Numbered from the stretch's first letter, positions 6,946-16,342 are shown. The stretch: DNA of 64,000 nt from Anaeroplasma bactoclasticum (GCF_003550015.1 NZ_QXEV01000005.1:40356-104355); one strand, 5' to 3'. Made by a program: numbers and translations. Notes: generated by a model from the letters alone, not told the origin.

Positions 6946-8700
6946 TCAATTCAATTCATTTACAAATATACTAGGATTTAATCTTTTTCTCATTCCGTGA
7001 ATAATATGGTATTCTGCTGAGGATAGATATAGATATTCCTTTGCTCTTGTCATCGCAACATACAATAATCTTCTTTCTTCTTTTATATCATCCTCATTTT
7101 TCAAGCTTTGAGGAATTATTTTATCATTTACTGAGATGATGAATACACATTTAAATTCTAAGCCCTTGGCTCTATGAATGGTTATTAGGTTAACTCCCAT
7201 TTCATTTATATCCTCATCATCAGATAATAATATATTATCTAATATTTCCTTATTAGTTTTTAATTGGCTATTTATCATAATATCCTTTAGGGCTCTTAGG
7301 TATTCAAGTTCTTTATCTGTTGGGTTATTAAATAGTATTTCAAGTAAGGATTCAAATAATTGCTTACGGTCATATTTAGATATAATAGTTAATAATTCTT
7401 TGATCGCTTGAGCTTTAGTGGATATATCACTAATATTCATTTCTATGATAATATCTAAAGGAGATTTATTCGTTGATTTGATTCTTTTTATGATTAAATC
7501 ATAAAAGATATCATCAATTTGAAGGGCTTGTAAAAGCAATATATAGTCACTTGGATTATCTAGAAATTGGTATAAGGCAATCATTCTTCTGGTTGAAGCT
7601 ATCTTAAAGAATTTTAATTTACCATAGGCTATAAATGGGATATTATTTCTTTTTAGCTCATATTCTATTTCAGTAGATTGATAATTATTTCTAAATAGTA
7701 CAGCAATCTCATTTGGCTTATAGTTACCTTTTTCTATGAACCTTTTTATTGTGCTTGCAACCTCCCAGGCTTGGTAGGATGTATCCGGTAGCTCATGGTA
7801 GATTACCTTGAATTTAGGGTTAATATTAGAATAGATATCACTTTGTAGATTATGGTTATGCTTTATTAGGTTATTAGCTTTTTCTAGGATGTTTGAAGCA
7901 CACCTATAGTTTTGATTTAAATAGATGATTTCATCAGCACTATCCTTAAATTCATTAATTATTCTTACATCAGATGATCTAAAGGAATATATTAGCTGGT
8001 TGATATCTCCTACGCAAAATAGGTTATTATATTTTGATGATAGCTTTTTTAATAGTTCATATTGAATTTGATTTGTATCCTGGAATTCATCCACTAATAT
8101 GTATTTACATTGATTTAATATAGAATCCTTAAATGATATATTATCAATATTATTTAGAAATAGAGATATCATATCATCAAAATCAATTTCTCCTCTTTGC
8201 ATCATGTATTCCTGAAATTTGTAATATACCTGGTTATAGATTCTTGCCTCGTCTGTTGTCTTGAATTTATATTCTAGATTATTTTTTCTTTTGGTGATAA
8301 ATTGCATTAAGGATTTAGGGCTATATTTTATATTTAGATCATTGATTATTTCATTTAAAATATATAATTCATATTCTTCTGTTACTATTCTTATGGAATC
8401 AAATTTATTAAAGCCTAATTCATCCTTGGCATTTAATAGCATCTTATAAGAATAGCTGTGGAAGGTATATATATTATTAAATTTATTATTTAATCGATAT
8501 ATCATTTCCTTAGCCGCTCTTTTAGTGAAGGTAAAGGCTATTATTTCATTTGGAGATACTCCATTATCAAGTAGGTATTTGATTCTTGTTGTTAATACCT
8601 TAGTTTTACCTGATCCTGCACTTGATGCAACTAATACTCTTTTAGAATTAGTTGTCACTGCCTTGTATTGCTCTTTATTTAATTGGTTCAAATATTCCAT
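6946..8700 (-). CDS. UvrD/PcrA-type superfamily 1A helicase
   Basis: 584 residues, shorter than chromosomal PcrA (about 720-740). All core motifs are visible: Walker A SSAGSGKT (26-33), DEFQDTNQIQYELL (Walker B/motif II), QNYRC (motif IV region), TIHRAKGLEF and YVAMTRAKE (motifs V-VI). It overlaps the 84-residue gene upstream by 26 bp and follows the Rep_trans gene in the same operon. Rolling-circle replication needs a PcrA/Rep-type helicase, so this copy is inferred to unwind the element's own DNA behind its initiator. It ends the provirus transcript; no clear terminator hairpin is seen before the next promoter. Confidence 0.9.
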   Translation of the reverse strand: MEYLNQLNKEQYKAVTTNSKRVLVASSAGSGKTKVLTTRIKYLLDNGVSPNEIIAFTFTKRAAKEMIYRLNNKFNNIYTFHSYSYKMLLNAKDELGFNKFDSIRIVTEEYELYILNEIINDLNIKYSPKSLMQFITKRKNNLEYKFKTTDEARIYNQVYYKFQEYMMQRGEIDFDDMISLFLNNIDNISFKDSILNQCKYILVDEFQDTNQIQYELLKKLSSKYNNLFCVGDINQLIYSFRSSDVRIINEFKDSADEIIYLNQNYRCASNILEKANNLIKHNHNLQSDIYSNINPKFKVIYHELPDTSYQAWEVASTIKRFIEKGNYKPNEIAVLFRNNYQSTEIEYELKRNNIPFIAYGKLKFFKIASTRRMIALYQFLDNPSDYILLLQALQIDDIFYDLIIKRIKSTNKSPLDIIIEMNISDISTKAQAIKELLTIISKYDRKQLFESLLEILFNNPTDKELEYLRALKDIMINSQLKTNKEILDNILLSDDEDINEMGVNLITIHRAKGLEFKCVFIISVNDKIIPQSLKNEDDIKEERRLLYVAMTRAKEYLYLSSAEYHIIHGMRKRLNPSIFVNELN

Positions 8701-8929
8701 GCTTTATTTTTATATACCATAATGTTAGCTCTAATAATTCCTTTTCTGTATGGAATGGTTTATTTCTTAAAAAATATAAAATATCATCTATATTTATGTA
8801 TTTAGATTCTACTAATGGTAAATCATTATAATGATTATCATTTATATAATTTATTATTAGAACTGGAAGATTTGGAAATATTAGGTTTTTATATTTTTCT
8901 CTTATTCTCCAAATTGTACATTCATTCAT
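8675..8929 (-). CDS. Small hypothetical protein (84 aa) between rep and helicase
   Basis: Its ATG overlaps the rep stop codon (TAATG), so it is translationally coupled to rep, and its 3' end overlaps the helicase start by 26 bp. The sequence (NECTIWRIREKYKN...DDILYFLRNKPFHTEKELLEL) looks like a compact helical protein. The tight overlaps argue that it is real and works with the replication pair, perhaps as an accessory of the initiator, which is an inference. No family recognised. Confidence 0.55.
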   Translation of the reverse strand: MNECTIWRIREKYKNLIFPNLPVLIINYINDNHYNDLPLVESKYINIDDILYFLRNKPFHTEKELLELTLWYIKIKHGIFEPIK

Positions 8930-10062
8930 TAAAATGGTAATTCTCCTTCCTCTATTATTTTTGATATTTCCTTTAATAATTCCTTAAATGCTTCATCTGT
9001 ATAGGTTGACATTTTTCTTTCTATCATGAACTGGTTAAATCTTTTTAATTGCATTCTTGAGGTATTAGATAAAAGAGTAAATAATTCATGATATAGTCTT
9101 TCTTCAAATAATTGCTTGTCACATTTTGCTTCCACAAACCATAAAAGCAATATCATTTTTGCCTTTGGCATTATGTAATTATATGAGGTTTCGCTTGTTG
9201 ATTTTCTCATTTCCGCCTTAGGTAGGATTCCTTTTTCTGTAGTTTCTAGGAAGCTTAACCATTTAGAATCTGTTTTTTCTCTATAAAGATGATTCTTATC
9301 TGGCTTGCTATTTTCTTTTATATCTAATATGGAGTATAGTGCTTTAGTTGCAAATGCCTTTAGTCTAATGCCATAGATTACATCCTCTTCGTCCTTATAA
9401 TTTTCTAATAAATCTAGGACTATAGCATCAGCCTTACCTTGACGAAATCTCATTTCATATCTAGTCCAGTATTCATATGGAACTTCTTTTTTTAGGGTTC
9501 TCTGTTGTTTATATTTATCGTAGATACATAATTCTGTTTTGGAATTACGTGAGCCAAAATCGATAGTTAAGCCTCGCTTTAGGGTGCCTAGGATTTTAGG
9601 TTCTGTTTTAAATATGGATGTATATGCATTACCTTCTATTTTGTCATATAGATATTTAAGAGGCATTTCCTTTCCTGATATATCATCAATGGTTATATCT
9701 ATTCTTTTGAATGTTGGGTTAAAACCCATTAGGAATTCAAAAAAATCATACCAGGATGATATTCCTTCCTTCAGTCTTTCAAATTCCCTACAGCCATCTC
9801 CCTTTAATTCTAATTGACAGGTACGATATCCAAAATCATTTAAGGGGCCACAGCAACGAAGTATAATATATTTATTTAAGATAAATTGATATCTAAAATT
9901 ATTTACTGCATAATTAGATTCTTCTATTTGACACATATCTAATTTAAAATATTCTCTAAATATATCTAGAATTAAATATGCTTCATTTCTATCAGATAGA
10001 TTATTATATCTTTCCGCAAATGTTACGGATAAATAATCTATTATTACTCTTTTGTTATTCAT
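8929..10062 (-). CDS. Replication initiation factor (Rep_trans family, inovirus/RCR initiator)
   Basis: 377 residues; start ATG 10062 with AAAGGAAT. The sequence has the pattern of the replication initiation factor family (PF02486), which includes filamentous-phage RstA-type and plasmid rolling-circle initiators: N-terminal IDYLSVTF, CQLELKGDGCREFE, FKRIDITIDDISG (the D-x-D acidic strand), TIDFGSRNSKTELCIYDKYKQQ (the Y-x-K catalytic Tyr region) and a conserved WTRYEMRFRQGKA block. It is predicted to nick one strand at the element's origin, plausibly the hairpin region just upstream (10128-10191). It lies between the Zot-like gene and the helicase. Confidence 0.85.
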   Translation of the reverse strand: MNNKRVIIDYLSVTFAERYNNLSDRNEAYLILDIFREYFKLDMCQIEESNYAVNNFRYQFILNKYIILRCCGPLNDFGYRTCQLELKGDGCREFERLKEGISSWYDFFEFLMGFNPTFKRIDITIDDISGKEMPLKYLYDKIEGNAYTSIFKTEPKILGTLKRGLTIDFGSRNSKTELCIYDKYKQQRTLKKEVPYEYWTRYEMRFRQGKADAIVLDLLENYKDEEDVIYGIRLKAFATKALYSILDIKENSKPDKNHLYREKTDSKWLSFLETTEKGILPKAEMRKSTSETSYNYIMPKAKMILLLWFVEAKCDKQLFEERLYHELFTLLSNTSRMQLKRFNQFMIERKMSTYTDEAFKELLKEISKIIEEGELPF

Positions 10063-10127
10063 ATTATTCCTTTCAATTCGTATTAAATTAGTAATTTATT
10101 TATAACGGTTTAATGCATTAAAGCATT

Positions 10128-10191
10128 AGGCAAGTGGTGTGAAAGTGGGGGTATTACTATAACCCCACACTTTCACATGCCCACTTTGCCT
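10128..10191. repeat. Large imperfect hairpin, putative replication origin or packaging signal
   Basis: In the 173-bp gap between zot and rep, AGGCAAGTGG-TGTGAAAGTG-GGGGT and its partner on the other side of a ~9-base loop form a long stem. TGTGAAAGTG pairs without mismatch, and small bulges separate it from the GGGGT and AGGCAA segments. The stem is far richer in GC than its surroundings and has no U-run after it, so it is not a normal terminator. It is preceded by TTAATGCATTAA, a perfect 12-bp palindrome. Position and shape fit the intergenic origin/packaging hairpins of filamentous phages. Confidence 0.65.
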
Positions 10192-10235
10192 AAATCTGCT
10201 TTTGGAAATGTCATTAAGATCCATCATATTTGTAA

Positions 10236-12092
10236 CTAATTGTTTATTTTGTTATAGAATTTAGAATTACATTTATTTAATTCTTCAATTGATGGAGTCA
10301 ATTGTGTAAATGAATCTATATCTTTAAAATCCATATTCTTTTTTTGTTCATAGGCATAGGATAAGAATGTTGAATCATATAGCTTTTGATTATTAATATG
10401 TAGGTCACATAAATTTATATTAAATGTAATTTTTTCGCCCTTATCATCTCCTTCTTGAGATTTTAGAGCTGATAATTTAAAGTACTGGTATTTTTCAAAC
10501 CAGGCACATATTTTTGAGAGTGTAGTATTCATATTACGCAAGAAAAAATAAGTAGTATTATAATCATTACGTTTATATATACCTACTGTTTTTCTTTGTG
10601 TTTCTTTATTAATTCTTTTCTTTTTTAATTCATAAGAAACTATTAGCTTTTCTATTAATGCTTTTAATCCTTTAAATGGTAAATAATACATTTTAAGGAT
10701 TAGAGGCATTTTTAGTTTTCTTTTCTTTATATTTATAAAGTATTCGGCGTTACCGCGAATTCGAAGGGGGACCTGGTCCTTTAGCTGGTAGTCACAGAAG
10801 ATTTTACAGTGTCGCTTAAGGTCGTGAGAAACAGTGGAAAAGAAGGTATGTGCCCCATCACTTCCTACTTCCTTCACATTATCATGAGAATTATATTCCT
10901 TATCAATTTCAGATAATGATATTACGATATATTCTTCTAATGGATATTCCTTTGCCTCAATATTTTTTCTCATATAATCAAAATTGAATATTTTAGAATA
11001 CTCCATAAAGTATGGAGAATAGATTGCATAGTTAGATATTAGAAAGGTACCTCTATCTTTAAGTGCTTTTAGAGTGTCTATATAATCTTTATGTTCAGGA
11101 TAAAGGTCTGGTTTGTTTCTTATTTCAGCAAAATTAAGATATCTGTATTCTGCTTCATAATCTAATATCTTCTTTTCTAGTTCATCGATATAGGCTTCCT
11201 CTGAAGCTAAGGATAATGATACATTAAGTAAGGTTTTACCAGTACCTGGAGCACCATTAATAAATGTAGTTTGAGTTAGCTCATCATGGGCAAAGCTCTT
11301 TAGCCTTTCATGGTTCTTCTTTAGCTTATATTTAGCTTTAGATAAGCCTAACAAAAACATAAAAATATAGATTAGTATATACCATAGTATTCTTGGAGTT
11401 TTCTGAATTATTGGAATCACCCATATAATAAAAGCCTTTAACATGGATTCAAATACTACATGAATATCAAAGCAAAACATATGGAATATGTAGGCTTCTA
11501 AAAATATGATTATTTCTACTAAGAATCTATATAGAAATCCATTAGATACAAGAATGATTAATAGGAGTAAAGCTAATGGTCTTTTATTCTCTTTTACAAA
11601 GCAGATTATTTGTTTAATTAAGACTTTTAGCTTATTCATAATAAAGCATATACATTCCCTTATCTTAATTAATATAAGGGCTGGCTTTGAAGTTTTAATC
11701 TTCAATTGAGTACCATAAATAGACTCTCTAATAAAGATAAATACTAGTACAATTACATTTAGACCTATATTCAAAAAATACATCAGCAATGTGTATAGAA
11801 AATTCAATACATTTGAAAATATATTTTGAAATGATTCATAATTAAAGCTCTGTAAATAAGCTGAGACACTATTAGCTGCATCAGCACATTTCTCTTCAAA
11901 TTCAGCATATGTATTTGAATGATTAGCTATATAGTTATCAAAGAATGTTTTTATATTCGTTATATCAAATATGTCTTGGAATCTTATAGTTGTTTTAACA
12001 AACGAATCTAGGTTTAAAAATAATAGGGCGAGGGATAACCCTAGCCCTACTACTATTAGACCTATTATGGTTAATTTTTGATAACGCGCCAT
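10236..12092 (-). CDS. Zot-like (filamentous phage pI) assembly ATPase
   Basis: 618 residues. The N-terminal 250 residues contain several transmembrane helices (about 8-27, 95-122, 172-200, 218-250). A P-loop ATPase follows with Walker A INGAPGTGKT (280-287), a Walker-B-like strand YIVISLSEIDKEYNSHD, and the Zot-like stretch STVSHDLKRHCKIFCDYQLKDQVPLRIRGNA. Zot/pI proteins extrude and assemble filamentous virions at the inner membrane. The membrane part is N-terminal here, unlike the single-helix arrangement in Gram-negative phages, and the host has one membrane. The start overlaps the preceding gene by 22 bp. Confidence 0.75.
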   Translation of the reverse strand: MARYQKLTIIGLIVVGLGLSLALLFLNLDSFVKTTIRFQDIFDITNIKTFFDNYIANHSNTYAEFEEKCADAANSVSAYLQSFNYESFQNIFSNVLNFLYTLLMYFLNIGLNVIVLVFIFIRESIYGTQLKIKTSKPALILIKIRECICFIMNKLKVLIKQIICFVKENKRPLALLLLIILVSNGFLYRFLVEIIIFLEAYIFHMFCFDIHVVFESMLKAFIIWVIPIIQKTPRILWYILIYIFMFLLGLSKAKYKLKKNHERLKSFAHDELTQTTFINGAPGTGKTLLNVSLSLASEEAYIDELEKKILDYEAEYRYLNFAEIRNKPDLYPEHKDYIDTLKALKDRGTFLISNYAIYSPYFMEYSKIFNFDYMRKNIEAKEYPLEEYIVISLSEIDKEYNSHDNVKEVGSDGAHTFFSTVSHDLKRHCKIFCDYQLKDQVPLRIRGNAEYFINIKKRKLKMPLILKMYYLPFKGLKALIEKLIVSYELKKKRINKETQRKTVGIYKRNDYNTTYFFLRNMNTTLSKICAWFEKYQYFKLSALKSQEGDDKGEKITFNINLCDLHINNQKLYDSTFLSYAYEQKKNMDFKDIDSFTQLTPSIEELNKCNSKFYNKINN

Positions 12093-13063
12093 AGCTTTCT
12101 TATGATTAAAAAGATAATATATAATACTCCGATTCCAATGACACTTGATATAGCTATAGTTGCAATTCTGAAGGTTTGATTGTTTTCTAGATTTGTTTTG
12201 AAGTTTTCAAAACCTTCTTTAATAGAATTACCAAAGGATTCTAAATCGTGCTTAATACCTGAATTAGGGTTATCTGGATTTGTGATATTTGGTGCTTCAG
12301 ATTCAGGAAACTGCTGTTCAAATTGAGAATTTGTATTATCGTTTGCTTGGTAGGAATCCTGATTGTTTACTGAACCTGAAAATCCATCCACACATAAATC
12401 ATTTAATATTCTTACATTAGCAAGTGTATGATAATATTTACCATTACCTGTTTGAATTGTAGATTCGCTCCAGGTTTCACATTCCTCTTGTAAAGAATCA
12501 TTATATTTTAAATCATATGTAGGATTCTTTAAATTATGATAGAATGAGTTATTTACATATACCGGAATCTTATTCACATCATAACCAGATGGACAAGTAG
12601 TCTTTTCAACTACACAAGCATACCTGAAGCCACTATATACTGTTACTCCCGCAAATTCTACACCATCAGGAGAATCGATTACCTTAAAGCCTGTATAAGT
12701 AATACTTTTTTCTCCATTAGGAAATGTACAGTTTACTTTAGCTCCAGTATCAGTAAAGCTGATTGTGATAATTGATGCTGTATGAACTGGTTTTCCATCA
12801 TAAAAGACCATATAGTCCTTTAGTGCTTTAGCAGCTTTATCTTTATCAATATTCTTAGTAAATGTAAACTGTGTAGCACAGGTATAGCCTGATAGATCCT
12901 TATCATCATAAGTGATGGTTTCTGCATTTAGCTTAGTCTCATAAGAATTAAGCTTAGATACTTCTTTTGTTGTTTGATTAGAGCATCCTATAAGGATGAA
13001 TAATCCAATTATAGATAAAATAGCTAATGCTATTAAAACAATAGTTATAATTTTCTTTTTCAT
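12071..13063 (-). CDS. Secreted/lipoprotein-like membrane protein of the inovirus-like element
   Basis: 330 residues. An N-terminal signal segment (KKKIITIVLIALAILSIIGLF) ends in LIGC, a possible lipobox. A Cys-containing extracellular part (TCAT, NCTF, YACV, TCPSGY, EECETW, NDLCVDG) is followed by a Pro/Asn-rich linker (about 240-265), and a C-terminal transmembrane helix ends in RKLWRVIKN. This plan, a secreted ectodomain held by a C-terminal anchor, is that of pIII-type minor coat/adsorption proteins. It is third of three such genes directly upstream of zot. Identity as a virion protein is inferred from context. Confidence 0.6.
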   Translation of the reverse strand: MKKKIITIVLIALAILSIIGLFILIGCSNQTTKEVSKLNSYETKLNAETITYDDKDLSGYTCATQFTFTKNIDKDKAAKALKDYMVFYDGKPVHTASIITISFTDTGAKVNCTFPNGEKSITYTGFKVIDSPDGVEFAGVTVYSGFRYACVVEKTTCPSGYDVNKIPVYVNNSFYHNLKNPTYDLKYNDSLQEECETWSESTIQTGNGKYYHTLANVRILNDLCVDGFSGSVNNQDSYQANDNTNSQFEQQFPESEAPNITNPDNPNSGIKHDLESFGNSIKEGFENFKTNLENNQTFRIATIAISSVIGIGVLYIIFLIIRKLWRVIKN

Positions 13064-13067
13064 GTTT

Positions 13068-13937
13068 TTATCCCTTCATTATTCTATATATTTTTTTAAT
13101 TAGTAGGTAGATTAAATAAATACCTACTACTGATAAGATTGAGGAAATAACGATACCTACTATCTTTAAAGTTTGGTTTTGATTTACTTCTTTTTCTGTA
13201 GGTGTATCATCAATTTGTACTTCATCATTTCCACCATAGATTGATGGATCATCTACATTATCTTCATGGTTAGTTTGCGTAGATTCCTTAGTTAGATTAA
13301 AGCCAACTAAGTACTTACAAACCGTTTGGTAGATATCGTTATTCTTATCCTTGTATCTTGTATAGGAGATAGAACCATCCTCTTTAGCTGCATATTTATA
13401 AGGCTGATAAAATGTAGGTGGTATTAAGTATTCTTTTTCTTTAGTAAGTAAATTATTGACTATATCACCTAAATTATCCTTATAAGTATTACCATCTATG
13501 ATGATAAGTACTTGATCATAGTTGGTAGTAGCAATTAAATATTCAGCTTTAGAATCATATGATTCTATAACCTTTGGTTTTATCATTTTATTAAATACAG
13601 GTTGGTTATATCCTAGGTGTGGTGATAAGACTATCGAATCTGAATCTGATATATACTCACCAAATTCCATATAGATATCATTAGCCTTATCCTCCTTAGG
13701 AAATGAGCCTTCCCATATTAAGTATTTAGAGATAGATTCTACTACTCTTTTTGTATCTATATTCTTTGTTACATAAATATTTGAAATAGTATAAAGCTTA
13801 TCTGCTTCCCATTTGGTTTTAGTCATCTTTACTTCTTCATCAGTCCATTCATAGGCATAAACTTTAGTTGAAGAAAATATAGTAAAAGTCATCAGCACAA
13901 AGAGCATTGACAAGATGAATAATTTTTTATTTTTCAT
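13068..13937 (-). CDS. Signal-peptide, C-terminally anchored membrane protein of the inovirus-like element
   Basis: 289 residues: signal peptide KKLFILSMLFVLMTFTIFSS with likely cleavage near KVYA-YEW, an extracellular domain of about 220 residues, and a C-terminal helix LKIVGIVISSILSVVGIYLIYLLI ending in KKIYRIMKG. The anchor closely resembles that of the 330-residue neighbour (IATIAISSVIGIGVLYIIFLIIRKLWRVIKN), and both share an early IDK/ID-type motif with a YLIW or YMVF segment, so the two genes may be ancient duplicates. Probably a virion or adsorption protein, by context. Confidence 0.55.
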   Translation of the reverse strand: MKNKKLFILSMLFVLMTFTIFSSTKVYAYEWTDEEVKMTKTKWEADKLYTISNIYVTKNIDTKRVVESISKYLIWEGSFPKEDKANDIYMEFGEYISDSDSIVLSPHLGYNQPVFNKMIKPKVIESYDSKAEYLIATTNYDQVLIIIDGNTYKDNLGDIVNNLLTKEKEYLIPPTFYQPYKYAAKEDGSISYTRYKDKNNDIYQTVCKYLVGFNLTKESTQTNHEDNVDDPSIYGGNDEVQIDDTPTEKEVNQNQTLKIVGIVISSILSVVGIYLIYLLIKKIYRIMKG

Positions 13938-15405
13938 CCCTCATTACCTCCTTGACTGTAATTACAACCTTATATCCAAAATAGAAAAGTAATAAGAAGC
14001 CTATAATACCCAAAACTGAGATTAAAACATTCTTAGCTACACTAAAGCCATCTAAGATATTGTAGGTTTTATCTTTTATTTGCCAAAGTGCTGATTCAGT
14101 ATCAAGGATTAATTCTCTATCAATAATAGATAGGGTCTTACCATCAACATTATCCATAGTGACCTTTACATCATAGACCTCATCTTCAACTAAATAATTT
14201 AGTCTAAGTATTTGAAAATCTTTAATTCTTTTATAGTTAGATTCAACACAAGCATCACTAAATATATCCCAGTTTTGTTCTGAATAATTTAGCATCATTT
14301 CATATTTATAGGTTATAGATTCCTTCTCATTTGATTTAAAGATTCCTTCTTTAAAGCCATATGTTTGATATAGGTTAAATATACCTGTTGATTTCTTTTC
14401 AGGTCTTAACGATTTAGTTACCTTCTTTAGTTCTTCATTTAACCAAAACTGATACCATTCCTTATTATCTGATGTTAATACATAGGATACATCTACCCTG
14501 TATATCTTATCGATTGGTATTGTGGTATTGAAATGAACATAGTGCATATAACCACCAAAGCCAAAATCATAATAAGACTGTACCTCACAATCCTTAATTA
14601 GCTTATAAGCATGAGTTACTAATTGACATGCAGACTTTTCATGATATTTAGGCACTATTCCTAAATCAAATTCAGTATAGGAATCTATAGTAGCTGAATA
14701 TAAGTTATTAGGATCCGGGTCATCATCAAACTGAAGCTTATCTATTCCTGTTTTAATATTGGAAAATTTATACTTTTGAGTTAGTGGTACTCCAAATTCT
14801 TTACCTCCATCAAAGCCACCAATAGGTGTTAAATGAATAGCCAGATCGTATGCTTCAAAATAGTAATATTTTGAATCAAACCAGAATGGGCTAAATAAAT
14901 CATTAGTTGGATACTGAGTGTATTCCTTCCCATTTAATTCTAAAGAATTAATAGTCATGAATTCAGATGGTAAATACTTTGAAGTCCATACTAGATATAG
15001 GTAGGATGATTCATCCCCAGCATAAGCATCATAATATAAACCTAGTATTCGATTTGGGTCTAAATATTTAGGTTCAATATCTAGATTAGTTAAAATATCA
15101 TACCAAACCGTATTCCAGCTATTCTCATACATTTGTATAAAATATAAAAGATTGGAATAGTCCATAGAAGCAAAGTATTCTTTTGTACCAGCTGAGGCTT
15201 GTCTATACATCTTTGTATATAGAGTTTGATATCCTGTATTCGATGATAGCTTCTTATGATATTCTGGTAATTTTCCTTCATCTACCAAAGCTTCTACTTC
15301 TACCTTTATTTCTTCATAGTATGAGGCAAAGGTATTAATAGGTAAAATAAATATAGAGAATACAAAAAGAAATGTAGTTATAATTATTTTTATTCTTTTT
15401 GGCAT
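13927..15405 (-). CDS. Large secreted, C-terminally anchored protein (492 aa), adsorption-protein candidate
   Basis: Start ATG 15405 with an AGAGGAGA site. The signal peptide is RIKIIITTFLFVFSIFILPINTFA. A long extracellular part follows, rich in Tyr, Asp and Trp (YYDAYAGDESSYLYLVW, WYQFWLNEELKK), and a C-terminal helix (AKNVLISVLGIIGFLLLFYFGYKVVITV) is followed by a short charged tail. In a filamentous phage the longest such gene before zot is normally the adsorption protein; that assignment is inferred. It overlaps the next gene by 11 bp and the 50-residue gene upstream by 16 bp. Confidence 0.55.
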   Translation of the reverse strand: MPKRIKIIITTFLFVFSIFILPINTFASYYEEIKVEVEALVDEGKLPEYHKKLSSNTGYQTLYTKMYRQASAGTKEYFASMDYSNLLYFIQMYENSWNTVWYDILTNLDIEPKYLDPNRILGLYYDAYAGDESSYLYLVWTSKYLPSEFMTINSLELNGKEYTQYPTNDLFSPFWFDSKYYYFEAYDLAIHLTPIGGFDGGKEFGVPLTQKYKFSNIKTGIDKLQFDDDPDPNNLYSATIDSYTEFDLGIVPKYHEKSACQLVTHAYKLIKDCEVQSYYDFGFGGYMHYVHFNTTIPIDKIYRVDVSYVLTSDNKEWYQFWLNEELKKVTKSLRPEKKSTGIFNLYQTYGFKEGIFKSNEKESITYKYEMMLNYSEQNWDIFSDACVESNYKRIKDFQILRLNYLVEDEVYDVKVTMDNVDGKTLSIIDRELILDTESALWQIKDKTYNILDGFSVAKNVLISVLGIIGFLLLFYFGYKVVITVKEVMRDEK

Positions 15406-15542
15406 TTTTTATCTCCTCTTATTAAATGTATAAAAGACTTAATTATAGTAATTAAAACTTTAAAAATTAGCCTTAGAATTATAAGTAAAGCGCCAAATAC
15501 CTTTGACGCTAAATTAATTATTAATGCAAGAAAACTAATCAT
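15390..15542 (-). CDS. 50-residue hydrophobic protein, major-coat candidate
   Basis: A short frame starting at ATG 15542, whose A overlaps the stop codon of the upstream gene (TAATG), and ending inside the first codons of the 492-residue gene. It begins MISFLALIINLASKVFG, continues as an amphipathic/hydrophobic helix with regularly spaced Lys/Arg (R24, K28, K35), and ends in the basic tail RGDKKCQKE. Size, single hydrophobic helix, basic C-terminus and position between the ssDNA-binding candidate and the adsorption candidate are what is expected of a pVIII-like coat protein, though it lacks a classical signal peptide. It could instead be another small membrane component. Confidence 0.5.
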   Translation of the reverse strand: MISFLALIINLASKVFGALLIILRLIFKVLITIIKSFIHLIRGDKKCQKE

Positions 15543-16006
15543 TATTCAGTTTCATCTTGGATTAAATCATCTGGTGTTAAGTCTCCATCCTCAGCTACTG
15601 AATCAGTAAACTCTACATTAGTATTAATCTTGCTTAGCATATGAAGATGCTTACGGTTTAGGAAGAAGCATCTTTTAACATAGAATTCATCGTTTCCTAA
15701 ATGAACTTTGATTTCATGATAGTATTCATCCTTAGTTGGATATTTCTTTCTGTTGAATTCTGCAGGTACATTTTCAAATGTAATGCCTTCCTTAGAATCT
15801 AATTGATCAATTTTTCCAGCATCGATAGCAAGACACTGTAATGTTTCAAAATCAATTAAATCCTTACCTGCAACACTTAAATCAGCATATCTTTTATCGT
15901 TTGCCTTTCTTAATCTTTCTGTATCAGAGATAATTGCCTCAGCATTTACTCTCTTTACTCCATTAAAGCTTTGTACATAAAATTTTACGTCTACATGACC
16001 TTTCAT
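15542..16006 (-). CDS. Putative ssDNA-binding protein of the inovirus-like element (154 aa)
   Basis: Start ATG 16006 with AGAGGG. The body is a mixed beta protein (KGHVDVKFYVQSF, VNAEAIISDTER, YHEIKVHLGNDEFYVKRCFFL) and the last ~20 residues are very acidic (DSVAEDGDLTPDDLIQDETE). An acidic C-terminal tail after a beta-rich core is typical of single-strand binding proteins, and inoviruses place such a gene early, before the coat genes. The upstream region 16040-16090 carries a small hairpin (AGGCTT/AAGCCT). The assignment is by shape and position only. Confidence 0.45.
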   Translation of the reverse strand: MKGHVDVKFYVQSFNGVKRVNAEAIISDTERLRKANDKRYADLSVAGKDLIDFETLQCLAIDAGKIDQLDSKEGITFENVPAEFNRKKYPTKDEYYHEIKVHLGNDEFYVKRCFFLNRKHLHMLSKINTNVEFTDSVAEDGDLTPDDLIQDETE

Positions 16007-16144
16007 TGTTTTTTCCCTCTTTTCATAATTTTTAGTTTATTTAGGCTTTTCTAGGCTAAGCCTTATAACCTATAATGCTTTAAAAGCTTTTAGTTTTCTT
16101 TAATAGGGACAAGTCAACCTATTTAATTATTAATATTTAGTTTT

Positions 16145-16342
16145 TTATTTCTTAGTTCTTGGACATAATTCAATACTTACACGTCTAAGTAGCATTAATG
16201 CTATATCATTACCACTTGCAACAAGTTCTTCTGATATATGATGTAAGGCTATCTTTTGATAGGCTAATGGTATATCAGATTCAATGATCCATTTTGCAAG
16301 TAGATCTTGAATTTGAATTATGTCTTCTTTTGTCAAGAGCAT
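16145..16342 (-). CDS. Small helical protein (65 aa), first gene of the inovirus-like element
   Basis: ATG 16342 is preceded by GGAGGGATGCTAA, a strong ribosome site. The product (LTKEDIIQIQDLLAKWI...IALMLLRRVSIELCPRTKK) looks fully helical and could be a small regulator or structural protein. A 138-bp gap with AT-rich sequence and TTGACT at about 16100 separates it from the ssDNA-binding candidate, so the two may have separate promoters. No family recognised. Confidence 0.5.
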   Translation of the reverse strand: MLLTKEDIIQIQDLLAKWIIESDIPLAYQKIALHHISEELVASGNDIALMLLRRVSIELCPRTKK

